Origin: Embleya hyalina
Lineage (GTDB): Bacteria > Actinomycetota > Actinomycetes > Streptomycetales > Streptomycetaceae
Direction: 5' to 3'
Assembly (NCBI RefSeq): GCF_003967355.1
Contig: NZ_BIFH01000032.1
Location: forward strand, 14,632-78,631
DNA length: 64,000 nt
In this document: piece after piece, positions 1-9,500 of the stretch
How the letters are laid out: every line of letters starts with the position of its first letter
How positions within the stretch are numbered: the first letter of the stretch is position 1
Made by a program: the position numbers and the translations under genes
Notes under the pieces: generated by a model
The model's input: the letters and a program-made list of their open reading frames with translations, nothing else
What the model was told of the DNA's origin: nothing
Databases searched by the model: none

Positions 1-2
1 CA

Positions 3-161
3 ACCACCGGATCCGAACCACCCGCGACGCCCACGGCGACCCGCGCGTCCCGGTCGGCCGTCGCGTCCACGGCGGCCGCACCCTCCGAGGCGGGTGCCGC
101 GTGCGGCGCGCTCGGGGCGGCCGAGCCCACCGTCCCGCCCATCACCCCCGCCCGGCCGTGA
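3..161 (+). CDS. possible 3' end of an upstream gene (partial)
   Basis: One frame is open from the window edge to a TGA at 159-161, 31 bp before the next start. The translated tail is rich in Ala, Thr, Pro and Ser with no recognisable motif, which would suit the end of a secretion-locus membrane or wall protein. At this GC content open frames are common by chance, so this is only a candidate. Sequence to the left is needed to decide. Confidence 0.35.
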   Translation, partial: TTGSEPPATPTATRASRSAVASTAAAPSEAGAACGALGAAEPTVPPITPARP

Positions 162-192
162 CCGCCGTCCGCGTGCTTCTGGAGGCGATCCC

Positions 193-3100
193 ATGCGACT
201 GACCATCACCGTGTCCGAGCCCGCGCGGGGGCGGCGGGAGTCGATCCTGGTCGACGCCCCGGCCGAGAGCACCGTTCGGGACCTGCTCGAACACCTCGCC
301 GATACGCACGATTTGGGCGCGCCCGGCCTGCCCTGTCGGCTCGCGGACACCGTGCTCGACCACGACGAGCCGCTGTCCGCCTGCGGCATTCGCGAGGGCA
401 GCGAACTCACGCTCGGGGCGGCCTCGGCCGACCCGCCCCCGTGCCCCGATCCGCCCCTCGTCGAGTTGCACCTCGCGGCGGGGCCCGGGGCCGGCCGGAT
501 CTGGCCGCTGCCGATGGGTACATACGACATCGGCTCGGCCCCGGAATGCGCGATCCGGATCGACGAACCCGGCGTACCGGCGCACGGGATCCGGGTCACG
601 GTCGGCCCGAACGGCCGGGTGCGGGTCGCCGCGCCGGCCGGGAGCGAGATCCGGCTCGGGCGGGTGTACCGGACCGGGGACGACACGCCAGAGCAGCCAA
701 TCGACCCCAAGGAGAGGGAGTTCGCCGACGAGCCGCCGCCGGACCCGGAGGCGCCGATCGTCGACGAGGTCGCCTGGGACCTCGGCGTGGGCCTGACCGT
801 GGGGCCGGTACTGCTGCGCCCCGCCGCCCCGTTCGACGCGGGCGCGGACATCGTGCCCTCGGCCGACGGCGCGGGCCTCGACTTCAACCGGCCGCCGCGG
901 ATCGTGGAGCCGGTCCAGGGCGGCCGGTTCCGGATCCCGACCCGGCCGCGCGGCTCGTTCCGGCAGCCGTTCCCGATGCTGGTCACGCTCGCGCCGATGT
1001 TGCTCGGGCTGGTCATGGTGAAGGTCTTCCACTCCTATTTCTTCCTGATCTTCGCGATCTTCAGCCCGATCATGGCGCTGGCCAACTGGATCTCCTCGCG
1101 ACGCAGCGGGCGCAAGCAGTTCGTCAAGGACCTGGCCGCCTACCGGGTGCGCAAGGCGGAGGTGCTGGCCGATGTGGCCGCGAGCACGGAGATGGAGCGG
1201 CAGGGACGGGTGGACGCGATCCCGGACCCGTCCACGACCGGCCTGTTCGCCACCGGCCCGGGGCAGCGGTTGTGGGAGCGGCGCCGGGTCGATCCGGACC
1301 ATCTGGTGTTGCGCGTGGGCACGTCGGCGCACACTTCGCTGAACGAGGTCGAGGATCCCGATTCGCGGTCGTTGGAGCGGCGCGCGTCGTGGACGGTGCC
1401 GGACGTGCCGACGGCGGTGGATCTGCCGCAGCAGGGTGTACTCGGCGTGGCCGGGCCCGGTGGGCCGGCGTTGCGGATGGCCGGGTGGCTGGTCGCGCAG
1501 GCGGCGATCCTGCACAGTCCTCGCGATGTGCAGGTGCGGTTGCTCACCGGGGCGGCGGGGGCCGAGGAGTGGGGGTGGCTGGCCTGGTTGCCGCATGCGC
1601 GCGGCACGGTGCCCGGCGGGCCCGAGGTGTTGCTCGGCAGCGATCCGGAGACGATCGCGACGCGGGTCGCCGAGTTGGTCCAGGTGGTTCGGGCGCGCCG
1701 GGCCGCCGCCGAGACGCTGTTGCGCAACGCGGTGTTCGCGGAGCCGGACATCGTGCTGGTCGTGGACGGCGCCCGGCGGTTGCGGGAGATCCCGGGGATG
1801 ACCCAGGTGTTGCAGGAGGGCCCGCAGGTGCGGGTGTTCTCGATCTGCGTGGACACCGAGGAACGTTTCCTGCCGCAGGAGTGCACGGCGGTGATCGGCC
1901 TCGCCGACGCGGGTCCGGCACGTGGTCCGGTCGCGACGTTGCGCCGGCACGGGACGCCGACGGTCGCCGACGTGCGGCCGGATCTGCCGACGGTGGCGTG
2001 GTGCGAGTCGATCGCGCGGGCGTTGGCGCCGGTACGGGACGTGACCTCGCCGGACGAGGGCGCGCTGCCGGATCGGGTGTTGTTGCCGGAGTTGTTGGCG
2101 CTGGATCCGCCGGACCCGGCGACGATCGGCGAGCGCTGGCGGCGACGACCCGCGTCCACGCGGGCGTTCCTGGGTGCCGGCTACGACGGTCCGGTCTCGT
2201 TCGACCTGGTCCTCGACGGTCCGCACGCGTTGATCGCGGGCACCACGGGATCGGGCAAGTCGGAGCTGTTGCAGTCGTTCGTGGCCGCGTTGGCGGCGGC
2301 GAACCGGCCGGACGAGTTGACCTTCGTGCTGGTCGACTACAAGGGCGGCTCCGCGTTCAAGGACTGCGTCGAGCTCCCGCACACGCTCGGCATGGTCACC
2401 GACCTCGACGCCCAGTTGGTACATCGGGCGATGGCCTCGCTCGGCGCCGAGCTCACGCGCCGTGAGCTGCTGTTGGCGATGGTGGGGGCGAAGGACCATG
2501 CGGAGTATCGGGGCAAGCGCATGCGTGACGCGGAGTTGCCCGCGCTGCCGCGACTGCTGTTGATCGTGGACGAGTTCGCCACGCTGGTCCGCGAGGTGCC
2601 GGACTTCATCCCGGGTCTGGTCGGGATCGCCCAGCGTGGTCGTTCGCTGGGCATCCACATGGTGCTCGCCACGCAGCGTCCGGCCGGGGTGATCACGGCG
2701 GACATCCGGGCCAATACGAATCTGCGGATCGCGTTGCGGGTGACCGACGCCGGGGAGAGTTCGGACGTGATCGACACCAAGGACGCGGTGGCGATCTCCT
2801 CGTCCACGCCGGGCCGGGCGCTGGCCCGGACCTCGCATCACACGGTGATCCCGTTCCAGACCGCGTACGCGGGCACCGAACGGGTGGACACCAAGGCCGA
2901 TCCCGAATCGATCCGGGCGCTGCCCGTTCCGGTGGAGCCGGTACGGCCGCAGACCTCGGTGTTGTCCTGGAGCCGGTTGGGTCGACCCCGTCCGCCCGCC
3001 GTCGAGGTGGAGGTCGAGCCGCAGCCGCAGCCGGGGGACGCCGAACCGACCACCGACCTCAAGGAGTTGGTCACCGCGATCTCGGCGGCGGCCGCGGCCC

Positions 3101-4746
3101 TGCCGGACTTCGTCAAGCCGCCGAGCCCGTGGCTGGACCCGCTGCCGCATCGGGTGCTGCCCGCGGACCTGCCGCCGGCCGCGCCGGGTGCCGAACGGCC
3201 GCCCGGCGCGCTGGAGCCGGTGGCGTGGGCGATGGAGGACGTACCGCATCTGCAGGCGCGCAAGCCGGTGTTGCTCGATCCGAGCACGTTCGGCCACCTG
3301 TTCGTGGTGGGCGCGCCGCGCACCGGGCGCAGCCAGTTGTTGCGCACGATGGCGGCGGCGCTGGCCCGCCGGCACTCCTGCGGTGTCGTGCACATCCAGG
3401 CGATCGACGCCGGGGGTGGGGCGTTGGCCGCGCTGGCCGATCTGCCGCACTGCGGAACGGTGGTACCGCGCAACGACCTGAGCCGGATCGACCGGTTGAT
3501 CTCCCGGCTCGGCGAGGAGTTGAGCAGCCGTCAGGAGCTGCTGTCCCGGCAGGCGTGCGCGAATCTGACCGAGTTGCGGGCGAGCGACGCGCGGGGGTGT
3601 CCGGCGCATGTGTTCCTGCTGATCGACGGGTGGGATCCGCTGGCGCCGACGTTGTACGAGTACGACGACGGCCGGGTGATGAACGAGGTGGTGCGGCTCT
3701 TGCGCGAGGGTGCGGCGGCGGGGATCCATCTGGTGATGACCTCGGAACGCGCCTTGATCAACGGGCGGTTGTCCTCGGTCAACGACGACATGGTGTTGTT
3801 GCGGCTGGCCGATCGGGCCGAGTATTCGGGCGCGGGGGTGCCGCGAACCGCGATCCCGGGGTCGATGCCGCCGGGGCGGATCCTGGTGTCGGGTTCGTGG
3901 ACCGAGGCGCAGGTGTGTCTGCTCGGCCCGGGTGAGAGCGGGCGCGAGCAGGTCGAGGCGCTGCGCCGGATCGCGGTGGACGCGCGCGAGCGGGACGCGG
4001 GGGTGGATCCGGCGCGGCGGCCGTTCGTCCTGGCGCCGCTGCCCACCTCGATCACCTTCGCCGAGGCGTACGAGGCGGTGACCGAGGAACAACGCCGCCC
4101 GTTGTGGGGGCTGTTGGGGATCGGCGGCGACGCGGTGGGCGCGGTCGGCGCGGATTTCGCCGACGCGCAGCACACCTTCGCCGTGGTCGGGCCGCCCGGC
4201 AGCGGGCGCAGCAACACGCTCGCGACGATGGCGGTGTCGCTCCTGGCGAGCGGAACCCGGGTGGTGGCGATCACGCCGCGCGATTCGCCGCTGCGTCTGT
4301 TGCGGGCGCATCCGCTGGTGACGCTGGTGGAGGGGGCCGACTCGGACGGGTCGCGGACCTCGGCGGCGGTGGCGGAACTGGCCGGTCCGGCGGTGGTGTT
4401 GATCGACGACGCGGATCTGCTGTCGGAGATGGGGTCGATGGTCGGGTACGCGCTGCGCGACGTGATCGGTTCCGGCCGCGACCGGGGCATCGGGTTGGCG
4501 TACGCGGCGACGGCCGAGACGTTGTTGCAGTCGCTCAGCGGGTGGTTGGGCGATGTGCGGCGCAACCGGCAGGGCATCCTGCTGTCCCCGCAGCTCGGTG
4601 GGGAGGGTGATCTGATCGGCGCCCGGTTGCCCACCGAGCGGGTTCGCCAGCCGCTGCGGATCGGCCATGCCTGGATCCGGGACCGGAAGGGTTTCCTGGC
4701 CCCGGTGCTCGTGCCGCAGACGCAACTGCGCCCCGCCGCCGAATGA
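193..4746 (+). CDS. eccC: FHA-FtsK/SpoIIIE type VII secretion ATPase (EccC/EssC-like)
   Basis: This is the likely motor ATPase of a type VII (Esx) secretion system, a membrane-anchored hexamer that recognises WXG100-type substrates. Residues 1-75 look like a ubiquitin-like fold and residues 85-150 like an FHA domain. A hydrophobic pair lies near 257-300. Three FtsK/SpoIIIE modules follow. Module 1 has a full Walker A (GTTGSGKS at 683-690) and Walker B (LLIVDEF near 788). Modules 2 (GAPRTGRS near 1040) and 3 (GPPGSGRS near 1333) have Arg in place of the Walker lysine. An N-terminal FHA is typical of Firmicute EssC rather than mycobacterial EccC. The ATG at 193 is chosen for the GGAGG at 181-185; an in-frame ATG at 94 would add a low-complexity leader. 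The length, 1517 aa, suits the family. WXG-like genes lie just downstream on the other strand. Confidence 0.9.
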   Translation: MRLTITVSEPARGRRESILVDAPAESTVRDLLEHLADTHDLGAPGLPCRLADTVLDHDEPLSACGIREGSELTLGAASADPPPCPDPPLVELHLAAGPGAGRIWPLPMGTYDIGSAPECAIRIDEPGVPAHGIRVTVGPNGRVRVAAPAGSEIRLGRVYRTGDDTPEQPIDPKEREFADEPPPDPEAPIVDEVAWDLGVGLTVGPVLLRPAAPFDAGADIVPSADGAGLDFNRPPRIVEPVQGGRFRIPTRPRGSFRQPFPMLVTLAPMLLGLVMVKVFHSYFFLIFAIFSPIMALANWISSRRSGRKQFVKDLAAYRVRKAEVLADVAASTEMERQGRVDAIPDPSTTGLFATGPGQRLWERRRVDPDHLVLRVGTSAHTSLNEVEDPDSRSLERRASWTVPDVPTAVDLPQQGVLGVAGPGGPALRMAGWLVAQAAILHSPRDVQVRLLTGAAGAEEWGWLAWLPHARGTVPGGPEVLLGSDPETIATRVAELVQVVRARRAAAETLLRNAVFAEPDIVLVVDGARRLREIPGMTQVLQEGPQVRVFSICVDTEERFLPQECTAVIGLADAGPARGPVATLRRHGTPTVADVRPDLPTVAWCESIARALAPVRDVTSPDEGALPDRVLLPELLALDPPDPATIGERWRRRPASTRAFLGAGYDGPVSFDLVLDGPHALIAGTTGSGKSELLQSFVAALAAANRPDELTFVLVDYKGGSAFKDCVELPHTLGMVTDLDAQLVHRAMASLGAELTRRELLLAMVGAKDHAEYRGKRMRDAELPALPRLLLIVDEFATLVREVPDFIPGLVGIAQRGRSLGIHMVLATQRPAGVITADIRANTNLRIALRVTDAGESSDVIDTKDAVAISSSTPGRALARTSHHTVIPFQTAYAGTERVDTKADPESIRALPVPVEPVRPQTSVLSWSRLGRPRPPAVEVEVEPQPQPGDAEPTTDLKELVTAISAAAAALPDFVKPPSPWLDPLPHRVLPADLPPAAPGAERPPGALEPVAWAMEDVPHLQARKPVLLDPSTFGHLFVVGAPRTGRSQLLRTMAAALARRHSCGVVHIQAIDAGGGALAALADLPHCGTVVPRNDLSRIDRLISRLGEELSSRQELLSRQACANLTELRASDARGCPAHVFLLIDGWDPLAPTLYEYDDGRVMNEVVRLLREGAAAGIHLVMTSERALINGRLSSVNDDMVLLRLADRAEYSGAGVPRTAIPGSMPPGRILVSGSWTEAQVCLLGPGESGREQVEALRRIAVDARERDAGVDPARRPFVLAPLPTSITFAEAYEAVTEEQRRPLWGLLGIGGDAVGAVGADFADAQHTFAVVGPPGSGRSNTLATMAVSLLASGTRVVAITPRDSPLRLLRAHPLVTLVEGADSDGSRTSAAVAELAGPAVVLIDDADLLSEMGSMVGYALRDVIGSGRDRGIGLAYAATAETLLQSLSGWLGDVRRNRQGILLSPQLGGEGDLIGARLPTERVRQPLRIGHAWIRDRKGFLAPVLVPQTQLRPAAE

Positions 4747-4772
4747 CGGCGGGGGGCGCGAGGGGCGGACGG

Positions 4773-4808
4773 CGCGGTTCCCGGTGGTCGATCCACGCGG
4801 GAACCGCG
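4773..4808. terminator. bidirectional hairpin terminator
   Basis: Perfect 11-bp arms (CGCGGTTCCCG / CGGGAACCGCG) enclose a second stem GTGG/CCAC around a TCGAT loop. It sits in the 69-bp gap between two convergent genes, so it probably ends both transcripts. There is no T-run, as is usual in GC-rich actinomycetes. Confidence 0.8.
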
Positions 4809-4815
4809 GGCCGGG

Positions 4816-5142
4816 TCAGGTGGTGTGCGCCGGCGGGGGCTTGACGTCCTCGCCGTCGAGGCTGCGCAAATTGCTCACCACGACCTGGAAGGTGTCGCTG
4901 AACTGCTTGATCGAAACCATTGCCTTGTCGAGCGAAGTGGTCAGCTCGTCATAGGACTGGGTCATCTGCGGGCTCGTCTTCCGCAGATAAAGGCCACCGT
5001 CGGGGTTCAGCAATGCCGTCACGACGCCGCGCAGGCTCTGCAATGCGTCCTGGGTGCTCTTCGCACTGGTCACCATGTCGGTGGCGACGTGTTCGACCTC
5101 GGTGATATTGACATCGACATCCGTGCCGGTGGGAGTGGCCAT
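4816..5142 (-). CDS. small Esx/WXG100-like protein (paralogue 1)
   Basis: A 108-residue, mostly helical protein of the size of ESAT-6/WXG100 secretion substrates. The central turn, where WXG normally sits, reads NPDGGLYLR, so the tryptophan is replaced by Tyr. The adjacent gene product has KPGSGLWLK at the matching place, showing the two are paralogues. The C-terminal 12 residues are Pro-rich. An in-frame ATG two codons earlier exists (5148), but AAGGA with a 5-nt spacer fits the ATG at 5142 better. It is probably cotranscribed with the paralogue 43 bp upstream. The role as a secreted helical hairpin or a partner of a larger substrate is inferred from size, motif and its neighbour, the FtsK-type ATPase. 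Confidence 0.7.
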   Translation of the reverse strand: MATPTGTDVDVNITEVEHVATDMVTSAKSTQDALQSLRGVVTALLNPDGGLYLRKTSPQMTQSYDELTTSLDKAMVSIKQFSDTFQVVVSNLRSLDGEDVKPPPAHTT

Positions 5143-5185
5143 GTCCATCCTTTTCGTGGTGCGGGAGCGGGGGTGGTGGATTCGG

Positions 5186-5497
5186 TCAGCCGGACTTCTG
5201 CAGCGCCGCCTTCATCGACGAGTCGAGCTTCTGCGCCGCCTCGACAATCTTGTCGAATTGCTGGGAGAAGGTGATGATGTTGAGGATCGCCTTTTCCAGG
5301 TCCGCGCTCAGCGTCTTGTATTTGGTGTTCAGTTCGTCGCTGCTGAGCTTGAGCCACAGACCGGATCCGGGCTTCAGCAGCGCATCCACCTTTCCCTGGA
5401 GTCGGCGAATCTCCAGGACCGCCGCGTCGGACACCTTCTTCATTTCCAGCTGGGCGGTGTGCACCTGGTCGTAGGTAATCTTGAAATCGCTCGCCAT
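5186..5497 (-). CDS. small Esx/WXG100-like protein (paralogue 2)
   Basis: A 103-residue helix-turn-helix hairpin protein. Its turn carries Trp48 in GSGLWLK, a variant of WXG. The start is supported by GAGGAATT upstream of ATG. Together with the downstream paralogue it could form the EsxA/EsxB-like heterodimer of this locus. No clear YxxxD/E export tag was found at the C-terminus, so the pair may travel with another partner. The 60-bp gap to the upstream 274-aa WXG protein gene on the same strand suggests one three-gene operon facing the ATPase gene. Confidence 0.75.
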   Translation of the reverse strand: MASDFKITYDQVHTAQLEMKKVSDAAVLEIRRLQGKVDALLKPGSGLWLKLSSDELNTKYKTLSADLEKAILNIITFSQQFDKIVEAAQKLDSSMKAALQKSG

Positions 5498-5557
5498 GGA
5501 GAATTCCTCACTGCGCCGTGATGATGTTTCGAAAACGATTGCCGAACGTGGGTCGGG

Positions 5558-6382
5558 CTACCTCCGGTCCCGTCCGCCGCCGCCTCCACCGACCGGCGGT
5601 CGGTACGGGGGCTCCTTGACGACCTTGGTCCACGGGGATTCGGGGTCCTTGATGTTCGGGTTGGTATAGACCGTGGTGCCGTCTTTGTCGGTGATCGTCT
5701 TGGTGCCTCGACCGGCCCCGTCCACCTCGACCTTCTCGGTGCTCACCGAGCCGTCCCGACCTGTGGTGACGGTGTTGTAGGCACCGTTGTCGCCGTAGGT
5801 GGTGTGCTCGGTGTAGGTGGTGCCGTGGTCGGTGATGGTCACGGTCTGCTCGGTGACGTTGTAGTTGCCGTCGACCTTGACGGTGACGTCGGTGGTGACG
5901 CCGTTCTTGTCGGTGTTCGTGTAGTGCAGGGGTGGCTGGTCGCTCGGTTTCTCCGGCGCCGTCTCACCCTCCTTCGGCTTTCCGTCCGGGTGGGTCCTGA
6001 GCCATTCGTCCCAGGCTTTCTTCTGCTGGATCCAGCGATCCAACGGATTACGCCCCGGCGTCGCCGCGAATTGCGCCGCGACGCCGTCGTCCCACGCTTC
6101 CGCGCCGTCCGCGACATAACCGAGGAGTTTCGAAAGGGCACCCAGACCGTCCACCGCCTTGCCCATGGGTCCGGACCACGCGGTATAGAAGGAACCGAGC
6201 GGGGCGGCCACACCACCGATGTCCGCGGCCGGGATCGTACCGTATTGGCCGGGCACTCCGGTGCCGTAGGTACGAAACTTCGCGGCATCGTCCTTGAACG
6301 TATTGGCGAGCAGCGTCAGGGCGGTCGCCATTTTGCGAAGCTCGGTGTAATCGAGGGAAATATCGGGCAAAGCGAACTCCAT
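5558..6382 (-). CDS. WXG-domain protein with beta-repeat C-terminus, candidate type VII substrate
   Basis: A 274-residue protein. Residues 1-110 are helical and contain a true WXG motif (Trp69-Ser-Gly71), as in type VII substrates. Residues 140-255 are short alternating Thr/Val/Asp/Gly strands recalling YD-repeat or beta-hairpin proteins, followed by a Pro/Gly-rich end. The start is uncertain: ATG at 6382 gives a typical domain start, while GTG at 6427 would add 15 residues; neither has a strong ribosome binding site. It is first in the minus-strand group with the two Esx-like genes and divergent from the giant gene. The function is unknown; an exported structural or adaptor role is inference. 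Confidence 0.7.
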   Translation of the reverse strand: MEFALPDISLDYTELRKMATALTLLANTFKDDAAKFRTYGTGVPGQYGTIPAADIGGVAAPLGSFYTAWSGPMGKAVDGLGALSKLLGYVADGAEAWDDGVAAQFAATPGRNPLDRWIQQKKAWDEWLRTHPDGKPKEGETAPEKPSDQPPLHYTNTDKNGVTTDVTVKVDGNYNVTEQTVTITDHGTTYTEHTTYGDNGAYNTVTTGRDGSVSTEKVEVDGAGRGTKTITDKDGTTVYTNPNIKDPESPWTKVVKEPPYRPPVGGGGGGRDRR

Positions 6383-6462
6383 TCGACAGATCGGCGTCGG
6401 GTTCGGTCCCGCACTGCACCCGAACACTGGCGCCGCGTCTCATCATCGGCCAAGATTGCCGG

Positions 6463-6491
6463 AGAATAAAGAGCCGCAGCGCCCCGTCCCG
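6463..6491 (-). promoter_or_regulatory. candidate promoter for the WXG operon
   Basis: On the minus strand a TATTCT -10 (6463-6468) is preceded at 17 bp by CGGGAC (6486-6491) as a weak -35. The stretch is locally AT-rich for this genome and lies between divergent genes. Confidence 0.3.
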
Positions 6492-6566
6492 ATATCGCCG
6501 ATGCGCTGCACCGCCGCCACGAGAGCACCGACATCCGACGCGATCGAACTTCCGCCCGGAGGGCCC

Positions 6567-9500
6567 ATGCCACGCAATGTCGATGCCGCGACGTTGAAAA
6601 AGCTGGGATACACGGGCGATCAGACGCCGGGTGATCCCGACTCGATCCGGGACGCCTCGCTGTATCTGGCCGCGTTGGCCAAGAAGGCCGGCGACGCCTC
6701 GCTCAAGCTGGCCGGACTGGTGCAGGACGACGCGAAGGCGCCGCTGATGGGCGAGGCCGCCACCGAGTTGCGCAGCCACGTCAAGGACCAGTTGAAGCTG
6801 TTCGTGGACAAGCTGGCCCAGGCCACCCAGATCGCGAGCACGGCGCTGTCGACCTACGCGACGGACCTGCTCGCGGCCCAGCAGAAGGGCCAGGAGGCGC
6901 TGAACGCGGCGGCCCCGCTGCCCGAGGGCGACCCGGGCCTGGCGGCGGCGAAGTCGACCATGGCCACGGCCCGGACCATGTACCTGGAGGCGGTGGAGAA
7001 GGCACGCAAGGCCCTGGCTCCCGCGACCGCGCTCAAGACCAGCCCGAAGACGGTGGCCGAGGAGTTCTGGGACTTCTTCAAGATCTTCACCATCGTGCTG
7101 ACCGTGCTCGGCGTGCTCTTCGGCGGACCGCTGGGGCTGCTGGCCTTCGGCGCCAACCTGGTCGTGCTCGGCAAGACCATCGCGGACTTCGCCAACGGCA
7201 AGGCCACCGGGCTCGAACTGTTCCTGAACATCCTGGGCGTGCTGTTCCCCTCCACCAAGGCACTGCTGCCGGCGCTGCTCAGCGGCCTGAAGAACCTCCT
7301 GGTGGGTCTCGGCAAGGGCGCGGTCAACCTGTTCAAGGGGGCCGGCAACCTGCTGTCGCTGCTGAGCACCGGCCTCAAGGGATTCAACCTGTCCGGCTGG
7401 CGGTTCGCGCTCGCCTACGCGGGTCTGCTCACCGGCGCGCTCGCGTTCAAGGGCGGGGTACTGGTCGGCAAGTTGCTGGTGTTGCCGTTCAAGGCGATCG
7501 TGTGGGTGGGCAAGACCGCGTGGGCGGTGGGCAAGAAGGGCTTCGGCGAGCTCAAGGGTTGGGGCTCGCTCGGCATCCTCCTGCCGGTGGCCGGCGACGA
7601 GATCGCCAAGCTGGGGCTCGCTCGGGCACTGAGGATCGGCTTCTGGGAGCGCGGGGTCCTGGGCAGCCAGAAGGACTTCATCCGAGCCGGACTGGCCGTG
7701 CCGCCGGCCGCGGCCGGGACCGCGGGCAAGATCGGCGGGCACACCCTGGACAAGCTGCCGATGCCGCCGGGGCTCGGCGCCGGTCGGGACCTGTCCTCGT
7801 TCACGGGCTTCGGACTGCACGACATGCCCAGGCTCGGCAGCTCGTTCGACACCGCCGTGTTCGTGCCGGCCGCGAGCGGGTTGTACACCGCGCACCACGG
7901 GCTCGGCGTGTACAGCTTCGGCAACACCCTGCTCGGGCACGAGGGTCTGCAGTCGCTCGGCACCACGATCGGTCACGGCGTCACGCCGCAACTCCAGTGG
8001 AACTCGCTGCACGACGTGCTCGACCAGGCCGTGGGCGGGACGTCCGCGCTGCACGGCCTCGACGTGGGCGCCCTGTCCCCGCACACGCTCGGCGGCGCGG
8101 TGGAGAGCACCCAGTCGTTCGCGAAGAGTGCGATCGGCGTCGGCGAGGAGGTGCGGATGACGCCGCTCCCGGAGATCCGCCGGCTGACCCACGGCGACAC
8201 CACGCTGACCACGTCCGGCATGGATCGGTTCGTGGCGACGCACACCGACGCGCTCACGAACAAGGTCACGGTCGCGAACGCGGTGCCTGCGCCGGCCCTG
8301 CCGAACGCGGTACACACGCCGGGCGCGCCCGCGTCGGTACACGCGCCGAACTCCGGGCAGACGCCGGGTGCGGTCCACACGCCCAACGCGGGCGCCGGAA
8401 TCGGTGCGGGTGCGGGTGCGGCCAAGGTCGACGTCTTCGACCTGCTCGCGCCGGGAGCGGGCAAGGGCGGCTCGACTCCGCCGCCCCCTTCCGTACCGCC
8501 GACGACGCCGGTCGCGCCCGGTGTGTCCGCCCTGCACCAGGACAACGCGCTCAACCTGCTCGCCGGCGGATCCCGCACCGGCGATCAACTCCCGGCCGCC
8601 TCGGCTCGGTTCACCCCGGTGGATCTCGCCGGCGGCAACTCGGCCGGCGCCCTGCGGCCGGACCTGGCGGGCGGGCGGAAGGCGATCGACACGGTGTCGG
8701 CACTGGTCGGCGAGAAGATCCCGATGCGGGCCGACCCGCCGCCGGTCGGCCACACTCCCCCACCGCCGGCCACACCGACCGCAGCGCCCCCGCCGCCCGT
8801 CGTGCCCGGCCGCGAACCGCTGCCGCCGAACGCGCTGGCGAACTTCGGCGCGGAGCAGCGCACGGTCGTCACCAGGGCGCTGGACGACGTGGCGACCGGG
8901 CCGGGGCCCGGGGGCAAGTCCACGCAGGGGCTGCCCGGTTCACGGTTCGAGGCATGGCACGACTACTCGCGGGCCCAGTCGGCGTTCGACCGGGCCGCGA
9001 CCACCGAGCAGGCGCTTCGGACCCGACTGCTCACCGGCGACACCAGTTCCGGCACGGTGCGGGCACAACTGATGCTCGCCACCGCGGAGCGGGCCAACGC
9101 CCGTCTGGCGCTGGAGGATGCCACGACGGCGTTGAAGGCGTGGGGCGTGGATCCCCTGCACGCGGCCCCCGCGGTCGCCGAGGCGGTGTCGAAGCTGCGC
9201 GGGCTGCCCGGCGGCATGACGCCGGTGGAGCACGTTCTCGACGCGCGGGTACGCGTGCCCGACTCGTGGCCGCGGGGCGGCGGTGCCGTCGGACGCAACG
9301 ATCCCGTCGTGCACATGTTCCGCAGCGGGGATACGGTCGACCACTTCGAGGTGCTGGGTCCGATGGGCCCGGGTGGGACCCGGCCGCTGCTGCACGACGG
9401 CTATCTCCTGTCCGACGGCACCTACCAGGTGTTCCACGGGGAGTTCGGGGCCGACAGCGCCTTCGACATCTGGGCGGACACCTCCGGCACGCTCCGCGCC

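Noticed and set aside
142-4725. 1527-residue open frame antisense to the FtsK-type ATPase
   Set aside because: Arg/His/Pro/Gln-rich without any domain; it mirrors codon bias of the real gene on the other strand.
6048-8753. 901-residue frame on the minus strand across the WXG gene and the start of the giant gene
   Set aside because: It crosses a real gene in another frame and the divergent control region; composition is that of a GC shadow.
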